DNA of 64,000 nt from JAVBOW01 sp031550615 (lineage in GTDB: Bacteria; Bacteroidota; Bacteroidia; Bacteroidales; Rikenellaceae). The notes beneath the pieces are model-generated. The model had not been told where the DNA came from. It was given only the letters and a program-made list of their open reading frames with translations, and ran no database searches. This document shows positions 15,738 through 25,119 of the stretch, one piece after another (within the stretch, counting starts at the first letter, position 1; each line of letters begins with the position of its first letter). The stretch is taken from the NCBI GenBank assembly GCA_031550615.1, contig JAVBOL010000007.1:1-64000 (forward strand), given 5' to 3'. The translations under genes were made by a program, and so were the position numbers.

Positions 15738-18332
15738 TTAATCTATTTTAAGTGCTTTATTGATAATCAGCAGCATATATTTATACTGGTCGATCAGCTG
15801 CTTATTCGAGGTGCGCGCAATAGCCCCCTCATACAGCTTCTTGAGGTTCATAAAGTAGCCGTAGAGCAGGTTGTCCGTGTTCGAATCGGTATTAAAATCA
15901 ATGCCCCTCATCGGTTCGAAACCCTTGCCGGACGCATATATCTCATCCAGTAGAGGCATGTGGGCGGCATTTATGTGGCCCGACCTCACAGCCGACGCCA
16001 GGGCGGCCATATTATCGTCAGTGAGTTTTTTGGGCGGGTCGATCACATTGCCATAGTAAGCCAGGAAACTGAGCATCAGGAATTGCTTGTTCAGTGCGGC
16101 CTTCGATATAGCCGACTCCTTGCCGGCGCGGACATCTTTGGTGACCGATTCGAACAGGTCATCAAACGCATCTTCGACCGTGTACGGATCATCGGATTTG
16201 GATGCGCTCAGGGCTATATAGGGAATCCTGCGGTATGGGTCTTCCATCAGTACGCTTTGTATATAGTCGCCGCTCGAAACGACAAAGAACAGGTCTTTGG
16301 TGAATTCCTTGTTGTCGAGCCACGAAAGGTCCTTGCCCTCGTCCAGTATAAAACGCATACACTCCTGCTGCAGTTTTTTCGGCACGGGGAGGTAGCTCGG
16401 TTGCGGGTCACCTTCATACTTGTCGTTTATGTAGATACCGCCGACGTTTACTATAAGGTTAAAGAACTGCTCGATGGTGCTCATCAGGGTGTTCCCGTTC
16501 AGGGGAAGCCTGAATGTGTAGTCCTTATCCTGGGGATTGACCCATTTGTCGTAATTGGCGATGTTGTAGCTGATATTTTCTTTAAAAGCCTTGAACGTTT
16601 TGATCGCATCGCGGCCCAGGTCATTGTTGCGGGTTCGCGGATCGAGCGACATTTGCGTCTGTTGCCGGCAATAGAGGTAGTAGGGATCGCCCTCCTTGCT
16701 TTTCACCATTTTGGCCAGGGCGTCAACCTCCTGCTCGGGGGTTTCGGCCCCCGCGATATCGGTATAGAGCCACTTTATTACGAACTGGTCATAAACGCCG
16801 GGGCCGCTCTGCATCAGCGCCGCACCGTTGTCGACGTCGGCCTTTCGGGCGACAAAGTTATACGGAAGCTCGTCGGTTATCGAGGCCGATATACCGTATT
16901 TTGCCGTGAATTTGGCCGAGCGCAACGAGTCGGTGGGGAAGGCATATGAACCGGCATAGTTTTTCGCCAGTCCGAGGCACCTGGCCGCAGCCTTCGTCAC
17001 CAGGGCTTCGAGGCCCTGCAGGATCAGCTCCTGCCTGTAATCCCTCTCCCTGATGGCGGGTACGGTAGCCCCTAAATATATAAGCATATTCGTATAAATA
17101 TCTTCGGCGGCGTTGAACGGGACGTAAATAGTCGCCGAGATTATCTCCCCGCTGCGGGGGTCGCTCCACACGTTGGCCCTTACCTGGCTGTCGGTCGAGG
17201 GGGCGTAACGTATGCAAGAATACCTGATGTTGTCCGGGTCGAAATCCTTGTCGTCAGTCGGATAAGGCAACACGCGGATCGCATTGGCGTAGCCGGCCTG
17301 GGCGAACGCATCGTTCCATTTCTCGACACCGCGCACCACGTAAGGGCGCATGTACTCGGGAAACATAGGGTCGATATAAAAAGTTATCTGTTTCGCGGGC
17401 GCGCCTTTTGCGGCGTTGGCATCAGCCGGGGCGAGGTTCCACCTGTTGGCATAGTAGACATGCCTTGACCCCTGCTCGCCGGGAGCAAGTACAGTGAAGC
17501 GCGAATTGACCGTACCGACCCTCATGTCGGCCAGGCGGGGCCTGGCGGTCTGCTCGGGAAGAAGCAACAGCGAACGTTTGGCACGGGCGGTTATCACGTC
17601 GGTTTCGTTCCCCTCCGCCGCACCGAAGCCCGGTATGAACGACTGATAACTATATGTCAACAAACTACTTATGGCTACATTATCACCGTATGAAGCTACG
17701 TCGGCAAGCATGGATTTGTCCGACACATAGTTAAGTTTGAGTTGTACCAGTCCGCCGAAACTTCCCGATCCGGCCCTGTCCCTGGGCTGCAGATGCTCGT
17801 TGTCGCCGACGAAAAGATCGGTGGCGTCAAAGACGTAGGCGGTGCTGTCGGGCGAGTTGCACTCGATCGGGAAGGCCATCATTATCGGGTCGATACCGCT
17901 CTTGTCGATGGCGCTCTGCACCTGGGGCTGGTCGACCGGTATTATCGAGGGCGACACGCAGTGCACCAATATTAGGGAGTCTGTCGCCGTGATGCGTATA
18001 TGCAACGGTTTTTCGGGCGTCATGCCGGCGAAGCCCCATTCAGGGTCGCTCGTTTGCTCTATCGTGGAGCCTATAAGCATATCTCTGCCCACGAGGTTCT
18101 TGGGCATTTCGACGATCAACTTGCTGTCGACCATATGCAGGGTCAGGAAACCTTTTACGGTTTTCACCTGCTTGTCTTTGAAGAGTTTCTCGTATGTGGT
18201 CGGGTCCTTCTTGGCCTCGGCTTCTGTTTTGGCCGGCTTTTTCTTGAACGGCGCAAAGCCGAAAGAACTGACCGAGCAAAGCATAAAAACCGGAAGCAGT
18301 GCCAGAGCGGCTATTTTGTTTCTATTCATCAT
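15738..18332 (-). CDS. Inactive paralogue of the neighbouring zinc metalloprotease
   Basis: The 864-aa exported protein (signal peptide about 1-25) is colinear with the protease encoded just upstream, including the DUF5118/DUF5117-like N-terminal half, HVYYANRW, FDPDNIRYSCIRYAPS and SDPRSGEIISA. At the active site, however, the HEVGHCLGLMH of the neighbour is replaced by KAAARCLGLAK (residues 447-457), so all three zinc histidines and the catalytic glutamate are gone. The Met-turn SIMDY is changed to SITDE. The frame is intact over its whole length, so it is a maintained pseudoenzyme rather than a decaying gene. It starts 10 bases after the protease stop and is in the same operon. It may bind substrate or regulate the protease (inference). 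Confidence 0.85.
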   Translation of the reverse strand: MMNRNKIAALALLPVFMLCSVSSFGFAPFKKKPAKTEAEAKKDPTTYEKLFKDKQVKTVKGFLTLHMVDSKLIVEMPKNLVGRDMLIGSTIEQTSDPEWGFAGMTPEKPLHIRITATDSLILVHCVSPSIIPVDQPQVQSAIDKSGIDPIMMAFPIECNSPDSTAYVFDATDLFVGDNEHLQPRDRAGSGSFGGLVQLKLNYVSDKSMLADVASYGDNVAISSLLTYSYQSFIPGFGAAEGNETDVITARAKRSLLLLPEQTARPRLADMRVGTVNSRFTVLAPGEQGSRHVYYANRWNLAPADANAAKGAPAKQITFYIDPMFPEYMRPYVVRGVEKWNDAFAQAGYANAIRVLPYPTDDKDFDPDNIRYSCIRYAPSTDSQVRANVWSDPRSGEIISATIYVPFNAAEDIYTNMLIYLGATVPAIRERDYRQELILQGLEALVTKAAARCLGLAKNYAGSYAFPTDSLRSAKFTAKYGISASITDELPYNFVARKADVDNGAALMQSGPGVYDQFVIKWLYTDIAGAETPEQEVDALAKMVKSKEGDPYYLYCRQQTQMSLDPRTRNNDLGRDAIKTFKAFKENISYNIANYDKWVNPQDKDYTFRLPLNGNTLMSTIEQFFNLIVNVGGIYINDKYEGDPQPSYLPVPKKLQQECMRFILDEGKDLSWLDNKEFTKDLFFVVSSGDYIQSVLMEDPYRRIPYIALSASKSDDPYTVEDAFDDLFESVTKDVRAGKESAISKAALNKQFLMLSFLAYYGNVIDPPKKLTDDNMAALASAVRSGHINAAHMPLLDEIYASGKGFEPMRGIDFNTDSNTDNLLYGYFMNLKKLYEGAIARTSNKQLIDQYKYMLLIINKALKID

Positions 18333-18342
18333 TTCCTGGTTT

Positions 18343-20970
18343 TTATTTGAGTGCTTTCTCTATATTACGCAGTATGAGCGTATAGTGGCTGCGGGTTGCC
18401 GCCGGGGCGCCCGCTACGCGGCTACGGAGCAACTGCTGCACTTTGAGAAGGTATGCGTAATTGTCCGCCTCATAAGACTTCGGCACTTGCAGCATGGCGA
18501 AGGGGGGTTCATACCCTGCGGTCGGGTTTGCCGCTTTAGCCAGGTGGTCTTTCGAGTGGCTGTGTTCGCAGCAATAGCACAGGTTGCGGTGCTGGTTATC
18601 GTAATCGCGCAGGAAATCGGGCATTTCGATAATCTGCACGTCGTTGTCCGTAATTCCCGAGGGCACGGCACCGCCGCCCGTGTACTTCAGGCCCGACATC
18701 CTGTTTATCGCCACCATGTATTCGCGCTGGAGCATCATTTCCCCTTCGGTGAGGGCCTTGCCTTTCATGGTCGGGCCCCATACGAGGTTATATATATCAG
18801 CTGCACATTCGGCGGGGGTATATATCCGGGCGCCCCTGGTCTGTTGTTCTGTCGAGGCTATTTTGGCAGACGAATAGACGATAACCTGTGCCAGCATGGC
18901 CTGGAGGGTTCTGCGTGCCGACCCCATCAGCTGTATGTTCTGCATCAGGTCTTTATTATCCATCCAATCCAGGTCATAGTATTGGTCGCAGATGAACTTA
19001 AAGGCGTCCTTCTGCCGCTCCCTCGACACAGGCCTGATCGCGTCCACAGGGTCGCCTTCCATTTTCTCATTGAGGTACAGGCCGCCCACATTGGCGAATA
19101 CGTTAGAAATATAACCTACATACTGGTAAATGATGCCGGTGTATATATCGGTGCGGTATTCGAAATCCTTATCCAGCCCTTTGGTCCAGCCGTTAAGGTT
19201 GGAGAGGATATATTTAAGGTTTTTAATGCCGTATGCCGACGCTTTCATCGCATCGTCGCCAAGGTCCTCGGAGAGCGATTTGGGGTCGATGTCGCCGGTG
19301 AATTGCTGTTTACCGTAACGGTAAACGGGATTGGCGGCGGCTTCGGTCAGCCATTTCGACGTGGTGGCATAATCATCTAGCGCCGTCTGCCCCCCGAAGA
19401 TCGGGGTGTAGGACCATTTGATGGTGAAGTAGTCGTAATCGCCGAAGCGCGGGGGGGTCAGTTTTACGCCCCTCTCCTTGTCGCCCGGCTGGGCCACATA
19501 ATTGAAGCGGGCATAGTCCATGATCGAGGTGGTAGTGCCGTGCTCGGCCGTGAAAGCCGGTGAGCGCAGCGAGTCCACCGGGATGACCGACGATGCGCTC
19601 ATGTTGTGCATAAGGCCAAGGCAGTGACCTACCTCGTGGGCGATCACATAGCGCAAGCCGTCGCCGAGGATCTCCAGGGGCAGTTTGCCGCTGCGCACAT
19701 CGGCATCGGCCTGTGCGGTTTGTATAAAACGCCAGTTATTGATCAGTTTTACCACATCATGGTAAACGTAAACCGACGCGCTGAGTATCTCGCCGCTGCG
19801 CGGGTCGACCCAAGAGGGACCCATCGCGTTCTGGAAGCGCAGGGGGGCATAGCGGATGCAGGAGTATTTGATGTTGTCCGGATCGAACTCAGGGTCATCG
19901 GTAGGGAATTCCCTGGCGACCACCGCATTTTTGAAGCCTATTTTCTCGAAAGGCTCGTTCCACTGTTCGACGGCGGTGAATATAAACGGCTTCCAATCTT
20001 CAGGGAATGAGTTGTCTATATAGAATACGATAGGTTTTTTAGGCTCGACCAACTTGCCGCTGCGGTATGCCTCCTCGTCGGAAGGCTCTACGCGCCAACG
20101 GTTGGCATAGTATATTATCTTGGTCTGCTGCGTGTTGTCGCTGAAAAGATATTTCCCTGTGGGGAATATGGCCATGCGGCTGTCTGTTATCCTGGGACGG
20201 TACGGTTGATCGTCGAGCAGCATTATCGAGCGCGTCATCACAGCTGTAAACGGTACGTCTTTGGCTAATTCGCGTCCGTTATATGTCAGTGTGTATTTAT
20301 ACGACAGGTGGCTGCGCACCGAGATATTGTTGTCGAAAGATTTGACCTCGCCCAGGAAAGATTTGTCCGACTGGTACATTTCCATACGTTTGACACGTCC
20401 TCCTGCGGTATTGAGACCGTATTTATCGAATGGGCTCATCAGTTTGTTGTCACCCACGAAGAAATCGGTCACCTCGAATACGACAGCGGTGCTGTCGTTG
20501 TTGTAGGTTTTCATCTTGAATGACTTTATCACCGCCCCTGCCGTACTTTTGTCGATAGCCTTGACGAAGTCGGGGTTCTTGCTGTCCGAGATGTAGTCTT
20601 TCTGGATGTTTATGATGTTGATCTTCTCGCCTACTTTGGTGAACATGATATGCAGGGGATCGGTGGGTTTCGATCCTATCACAGCGTCGCCGTTGTCCGA
20701 GATCTCCGATACGGTCGAGCCGAGCAACATCTCCTTGTTAAAGAGTGAAACCGGAAATTCGAAATAGAGCTGGCCCTTCATCGTGTGCTGGGTGATCATA
20801 CCCTTCTTCGTTTCGTGCTTATCCTTCAGCAGCTTGTCATAGTCGGTTTCCTTTTTAACCGCAGCGGTGTCGGCTTTGGCTTTCTTAGGGCCGAACAGGC
20901 CACGTTTAGATTGTCCGTTGGCCGCTATGACCGTCACGCACAACGCTAATGTTGCAATTTTTTTAATCAT
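18343..20970 (-). CDS. Zinc-dependent metalloprotease (metzincin type, DUF5117 family)
   Basis: Exported protease of 875 aa with a signal peptide (about 1-20). The N-terminal part (about 40-250) matches the DUF5118/DUF5117 region found in Bacteroidetes zinc proteases. The catalytic site is complete: HEVGHCLGLMH at residues 445-455, with Glu446 as general base and three zinc histidines, and a Met-turn in TTSIMDYARFNY near residue 485. It lacks a lipobox. It follows the SusC/SusD/lipoprotein block after an intercistronic hairpin and precedes an inactive paralogue. It probably acts in the periplasm or outside the cell on peptides handled by the SusC/D pair (inference). Confidence 0.92.
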   Translation of the reverse strand: MIKKIATLALCVTVIAANGQSKRGLFGPKKAKADTAAVKKETDYDKLLKDKHETKKGMITQHTMKGQLYFEFPVSLFNKEMLLGSTVSEISDNGDAVIGSKPTDPLHIMFTKVGEKINIINIQKDYISDSKNPDFVKAIDKSTAGAVIKSFKMKTYNNDSTAVVFEVTDFFVGDNKLMSPFDKYGLNTAGGRVKRMEMYQSDKSFLGEVKSFDNNISVRSHLSYKYTLTYNGRELAKDVPFTAVMTRSIMLLDDQPYRPRITDSRMAIFPTGKYLFSDNTQQTKIIYYANRWRVEPSDEEAYRSGKLVEPKKPIVFYIDNSFPEDWKPFIFTAVEQWNEPFEKIGFKNAVVAREFPTDDPEFDPDNIKYSCIRYAPLRFQNAMGPSWVDPRSGEILSASVYVYHDVVKLINNWRFIQTAQADADVRSGKLPLEILGDGLRYVIAHEVGHCLGLMHNMSASSVIPVDSLRSPAFTAEHGTTTSIMDYARFNYVAQPGDKERGVKLTPPRFGDYDYFTIKWSYTPIFGGQTALDDYATTSKWLTEAAANPVYRYGKQQFTGDIDPKSLSEDLGDDAMKASAYGIKNLKYILSNLNGWTKGLDKDFEYRTDIYTGIIYQYVGYISNVFANVGGLYLNEKMEGDPVDAIRPVSRERQKDAFKFICDQYYDLDWMDNKDLMQNIQLMGSARRTLQAMLAQVIVYSSAKIASTEQQTRGARIYTPAECAADIYNLVWGPTMKGKALTEGEMMLQREYMVAINRMSGLKYTGGGAVPSGITDNDVQIIEMPDFLRDYDNQHRNLCYCCEHSHSKDHLAKAANPTAGYEPPFAMLQVPKSYEADNYAYLLKVQQLLRSRVAGAPAATRSHYTLILRNIEKALK

Positions 20971-21009
20971 CAGGCGAGTTATTTGTTAAAATTAGTACAG
21001 TCAAAAATC

Positions 21010-21044
21010 GAATGTATGCCGCTGGGGTAAGCCGGCATACATTC
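21010..21044 (-). terminator. Intercistronic hairpin in the protease locus
   Basis: A 12-bp perfect stem (21010-21021 with 21033-21044) and an 11-base loop lie between the PKD-like lipoprotein and the protease. On the minus strand it is followed by GATTTTTGA, a short T run. It may be a partial terminator or an mRNA stabiliser, setting different levels for the two halves of the operon. Confidence 0.6.
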
Positions 21045-21057
21045 TGATTAAGGAATA

Positions 21058-22866
21058 TTATTTACGCGACGCGGACCTCGACCTCGATATGGAGGATGAG
21101 GTAAACGCGGTATTGGACATAAACTCGATCGAGGCGATCTTACCCATTCCCGTTTCGAATCTCTTCAATTCGGGAGCGTCGGCGGTATTGCCCAAGGCCA
21201 TTACCGAGGGCGAAACATCGAGCACGATGAATTTGCCGTCAGCCGTACCGACCGCGAACATCTGATTGTATGGCCCCGGGTCACCAGCATCCCATGCGAC
21301 CATCAGGTCGGACGTTTCACCGGCCTTGAGGGCGGTTATCTGCGACCCGGAATGATACAACACCTTACCATAACCGCGGTAGAGATCCATCATATAGAGA
21401 TCACGGTTGTTGTTGGTGGTGAACATCAGGTAGTATTCGCCGATGAAATAGCTCGTGTAAACGACGTCCTGGTCGATATTCTGCACCGGCAGTTCATAGA
21501 ATTTATCGAGTTCGATATGATAACCGCCCATAAATTCTGCGACATAGCCGAATGTGAAGAGGTAATATTTACCGTTGCTCTTGCTTTTCAACACACAGGC
21601 TACACGCATAGTCACCTCGTCACCGAATGCGTCATCCCATGTGCCGCCGAAACCGCTCATGAATACCATGTCGTATCCGCTCAGGTCATCCGGTCCGGGG
21701 AATGAAAGTGCCGGAAACTGTGTTACCCCGTCTGTGCCCGGGTCGCCCGGCATGATCGCGCTGTCGTAGTAATCGATCGGGCGGGCCACGCCATCATTGC
21801 CCACGATCTGCACGATACGCTTATTGAGGTCATCGAAAGCCAGCGCATAGTCAAGGTTATACAGCATCGAGAGCATGGCGTTGTAATTGATCCAATGGGT
21901 GATCTTCATGCCTCTCTCTATATAGATGGGCGCGCCGGTGAAACGGGTGGCGTGCCTTACCAACCCCTCGGCCCATCCACCTGGAGGTGTATAGTACACT
22001 TCGGGCCTTACGTAAACGTCCCCCTGATCGGTAAGGGCGAAGACCGAATTTCTTTTGTACGATATGCTGTTTATATTGAATGAGGGCGTGCCGGTGAATT
22101 CGTTAAAGACGTTGACATACTTTTTCATCGACCCTGCATTGAGGTCGACGGGGCCGATCCCTCCCTTTTGCACGACGCTAAGGGCATACTCATAGCCATC
22201 GGCGCAGTTCTCAAGGTGGTAGGAGAGGCTGATCGGCTCACCGCCAAGCTCTTCGCCTTCGTTATTGAGCGCGTATACGTCGCCATCCGATATCGTGAAA
22301 TCGTCGTTGCGGTAGCGTACATAGCTGAGCACCGATGACCCCGCGCCCTCAGAGAGCACGACCCAACCGTCTGTGTATTCAGAAGTTATCGTATAGTCTA
22401 TGAATTGACAGGCGTATTTAGTCCCGTAGCGGTTGTCGGTAACCACCACCACCAGAGCATGCATACCTACAGGCACATTCGTTAAGGTGAGCACCGGGGT
22501 GTCGGTGAATATGGGGTCATATCCGCCCCTTATCCACTCATAACTCAGGTCGGTGTCTTTCATGGAGGGGTCCTTCATGATGATCTGCACACCTTTTATG
22601 GGGTTTTCATCGTCGGGAGTGATAACCTGCCCGTCCCTCATGATCTTCCCATCGTGGGTGATTACCATACCGTCTATTATAATATCTTCGCCAAGTGTAA
22701 ATGCAAACCCGTATAGCGCATCCGGATAGGTGACTTTAAATTCGATGCCGTCGCCATCGCTCTTATAGTCGTAATGGCCTTTGTCCTCGATGCATCCCGA
22801 AAGCGAAAGCACCGCAAAGAGCGGTAAAACCGCTTTATATAATATCCTTTTCATCGTGTTAAGCAT
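21058..22866 (-). CDS. PKD-like family surface lipoprotein
   Basis: Lipoprotein of about 600 aa; the lipobox is SLSGC with Cys25 counted from the first ATG. The N-terminal 150 residues look like a PKD/Ig-type domain (YDYKSDGDGIEF..., DTDLSYEWIRGG, VGMHALVVVVTDNRYGT). The rest contains repeated strands suggestive of a beta-propeller. The pattern fits the PKD-like lipoproteins that accompany SusC/SusD and DUF4843 genes. The C-terminus is unusual, Ser/Arg-rich (SISRSRSASRK). The first ATG (22866) overlaps the previous gene by 8 bases; an ATG at 22854 gives a more typical signal peptide. It probably binds substrate at the cell surface. Confidence 0.78.
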   Translation of the reverse strand: MLNTMKRILYKAVLPLFAVLSLSGCIEDKGHYDYKSDGDGIEFKVTYPDALYGFAFTLGEDIIIDGMVITHDGKIMRDGQVITPDDENPIKGVQIIMKDPSMKDTDLSYEWIRGGYDPIFTDTPVLTLTNVPVGMHALVVVVTDNRYGTKYACQFIDYTITSEYTDGWVVLSEGAGSSVLSYVRYRNDDFTISDGDVYALNNEGEELGGEPISLSYHLENCADGYEYALSVVQKGGIGPVDLNAGSMKKYVNVFNEFTGTPSFNINSISYKRNSVFALTDQGDVYVRPEVYYTPPGGWAEGLVRHATRFTGAPIYIERGMKITHWINYNAMLSMLYNLDYALAFDDLNKRIVQIVGNDGVARPIDYYDSAIMPGDPGTDGVTQFPALSFPGPDDLSGYDMVFMSGFGGTWDDAFGDEVTMRVACVLKSKSNGKYYLFTFGYVAEFMGGYHIELDKFYELPVQNIDQDVVYTSYFIGEYYLMFTTNNNRDLYMMDLYRGYGKVLYHSGSQITALKAGETSDLMVAWDAGDPGPYNQMFAVGTADGKFIVLDVSPSVMALGNTADAPELKRFETGMGKIASIEFMSNTAFTSSSISRSRSASRK

Positions 22867-23578
22867 TTGTGTAGGTTATGCTGTCCAGTACCTTGGTCGT
22901 GCCGTCGCTTTCGTAAACAGTCGTATGTTCGTCGTCCATGCGGCGCAGGTAGTAGATAAATGTGCGCACATACGATACGAAATCGTCGGCGTTGACCTCA
23001 CTCATATCCCATTCGCCGGTCGCGGTGATGAAGGCCATGTACTTCTCTTCGGAGTACGGGCCCAGGAAGATTGTCGACACCTGCGTGGTCCACCAGTCGG
23101 GCCTGATCAGCAGGTCGCCCACGAAGATAGTCGCGGTCGAATGGGCGGTCATGCCGACCTTGTAGTTCTCGTTATTGTCGATGGCTATGACCAGTTTTTT
23201 CTCCAGGCCGTCTATCTCGGTCGTGCGGCGCAGTATCACGCTCAGGTAGTCTTTATACAGCCCCGCATGGATAATGGGGGCGTCGGGCAACTCGTACGAC
23301 GCCGAAGAAAGGGTTGTGCTGTTATCTCCCGTAGTAACGACCCTCACCGCAAAGGCTTTGTCAGCCGAGGGCATCTTTCCGACCACCGTCACTGGGATCC
23401 GCAGCTCATATTCATCCTCACCGGGCATAACGGCAAACGAAACCGAGGTGCTCCTGTCCGACGGTTTATCGAAATATATGTAGCTATCCCCTGAATAGGT
23501 CGGTATCTCTTCCGATTTGCAGGCGCTGAGCGCAACAGCCAGCGCTGTGCATATGAAAATCAATCGCTTCATGGACAT
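22859..23578 (-). CDS. DUF4843-like lipoprotein
   Basis: Lipoprotein of 239 aa with lipobox LSAC (Cys20). A strand-rich body begins with YSGDSYIYFDKPSDR, followed by SVSFAVMPG and an RIPVTVVGK segment, as in the DUF4843 proteins that follow SusD genes. The function is unknown. The likely role is a surface accessory subunit of the SusC/D complex. The start overlaps the SusD stop as TAATG, indicating coupled translation. An ATG two codons later would also serve. The end overlaps the PKD-like gene. Confidence 0.8.
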   Translation of the reverse strand: MSMKRLIFICTALAVALSACKSEEIPTYSGDSYIYFDKPSDRSTSVSFAVMPGEDEYELRIPVTVVGKMPSADKAFAVRVVTTGDNSTTLSSASYELPDAPIIHAGLYKDYLSVILRRTTEIDGLEKKLVIAIDNNENYKVGMTAHSTATIFVGDLLIRPDWWTTQVSTIFLGPYSEEKYMAFITATGEWDMSEVNADDFVSYVRTFIYYLRRMDDEHTTVYESDGTTKVLDSITYTNA

Positions 23579-25107
23579 TAGTTTGTTGTTATGGAGGTTT
23601 CAGAATAAGGGATGGCAAGGGTGTACTTGCCGGCATTCATTGAGATCGGCACCGGGCCGGCCTTTATGCTGGCCAGGTTAAGCCTTTTGCACTGGAAGAA
23701 ATACTGCCCTTCCATGGTAAACTCTTTCCACTGGTCGTAAAGTAGTTCATCCATGAAATCGTTAAGGGACATAGTGGCGGAGAGGCTCCTGCTCAAACAT
23801 CCGCGCTTGACGCGGTGGTCGTTAAGGATGGCCACGGCACCGGCAATGTCATTTTCCTCTTTGGCAAGGTACTCGGCCATGATGTAGCGCATTTCAGACA
23901 TCCTGATAACCGGGATCAGGCAGTTCTCATCGTCGTTGGCCTGGGCTTTGTTCTTGTAGCGGATCGAAACGTACCTCTTGTTGCTCTGGGCCGGCGTGGA
24001 CGCGCTAATCAACTTCGAAGTGCCGCGGTAGTCGTCGTTATCCGGACGGTACGTCTGGTACATATACTCCACGTTTTTCAGGAAATAGGGGCTTCTATAA
24101 GTGTCTGAAGTCGAGTAGAATATCGCATTGGCATAATAGTTCGTCAACAGCTTACGGTAAGCTCCGAAGATAACCTCGCTCATCATTTTGTGCGACCGTG
24201 TGGATTCCTGGTCGCCGACCGAGTACGTCGTGTAATAGAAATTATTGGCCGAATTGGCTCCCATTAAGGCATAAACGCCGCTGGCGTAGCTGTTAGCCTC
24301 ACTGAGGTTACCGGCATACATGTGCACGCGGGCCAGCAAGGCCTGTATGGCGACCGAGTTCATGCGGTAGCCGCGTGAACTGAAGAAGGCGTTCTGGGGG
24401 TTGGTGGCGGAAAACCTTCCCGTAGCGGCCAAGATGTCGCGTATCTCACCGTTGCGCGTGTCATGGAGCGCAACCAGGGGGTAGGCATATTCGAGGTCTT
24501 CGACGATCCTGTCGATCACCTGTTGAATAGTCTGCCTTTTAGCGAACTTAGTGGGATAGTGGTCGTTGTAAGGGATAGCCATCTCATCCATGCCGGCGGC
24601 AGGCGAAGGGGCGAAAAGGCGCAGCAACTCGAAATGCAGCAAAGCCCTTACGGCATATATCTCGCCGGTCATCATTTCCACTTCATGGTTATCAGCCTGG
24701 TTGGGGAACATGGTTTTGTCCGCCTTTTCGATATGCTGTATGAAGTTATTGCAGTTGGCGATGATGTTGTATGACTTTTGCCATACGGCTTCGCCGATGT
24801 TGCGCACCTCGTCTTTGCTGAAATCATACTGCTCGGTGAAAGTATACTTGGGAGTGTCGTTGTCGGTCGTCGCGTTGTTGATATATTGCGACAATGCGCT
24901 GGCGAATCCCCAGGTGAGTTCGAGCCCGTACATGTTGTCGTCCGACATAGACTGGTATATGCCGTTCACGGCGGCCCTGTAACCGCTGTACGTCTCGAAG
25001 ATCTGTTTTTCAGAGGTGGTTTCTGCGGGCATGACGTCGAGCCAACTGTTGCACGAGCCAAACATCACACTGCCGGTAACCACGCATAATATAATAAAAC
25101 GTTTCAT
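23578..25107 (-). CDS. SusD/RagB family nutrient-binding lipoprotein
   Basis: Outer-membrane lipoprotein (509 aa) that forms the lid of the neighbouring SusC transporter. The lipobox is FGSC (Cys19), followed by NSWLDVMP as in most SusD proteins. The TPR-like helical core is seen in YSGYRAAVNGIYQSMSD, GEIYAVRALLHFELLRLFAP and MRYIMAEYLAKEENDIAGAV. The C-terminal WKEFTMEGQYFFQCKRL corresponds to the conserved E-R-FF-D/W-RW region but lacks the standard RW pair. The gap to SusC is 12 bases. The cargo cannot be read from sequence; the protease genes in the operon suggest peptides. Confidence 0.93.
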   Translation of the reverse strand: MKRFIILCVVTGSVMFGSCNSWLDVMPAETTSEKQIFETYSGYRAAVNGIYQSMSDDNMYGLELTWGFASALSQYINNATTDNDTPKYTFTEQYDFSKDEVRNIGEAVWQKSYNIIANCNNFIQHIEKADKTMFPNQADNHEVEMMTGEIYAVRALLHFELLRLFAPSPAAGMDEMAIPYNDHYPTKFAKRQTIQQVIDRIVEDLEYAYPLVALHDTRNGEIRDILAATGRFSATNPQNAFFSSRGYRMNSVAIQALLARVHMYAGNLSEANSYASGVYALMGANSANNFYYTTYSVGDQESTRSHKMMSEVIFGAYRKLLTNYYANAIFYSTSDTYRSPYFLKNVEYMYQTYRPDNDDYRGTSKLISASTPAQSNKRYVSIRYKNKAQANDDENCLIPVIRMSEMRYIMAEYLAKEENDIAGAVAILNDHRVKRGCLSRSLSATMSLNDFMDELLYDQWKEFTMEGQYFFQCKRLNLASIKAGPVPISMNAGKYTLAIPYSETSITTN

Positions 25108-25119
25108 GTTATTATCCGT

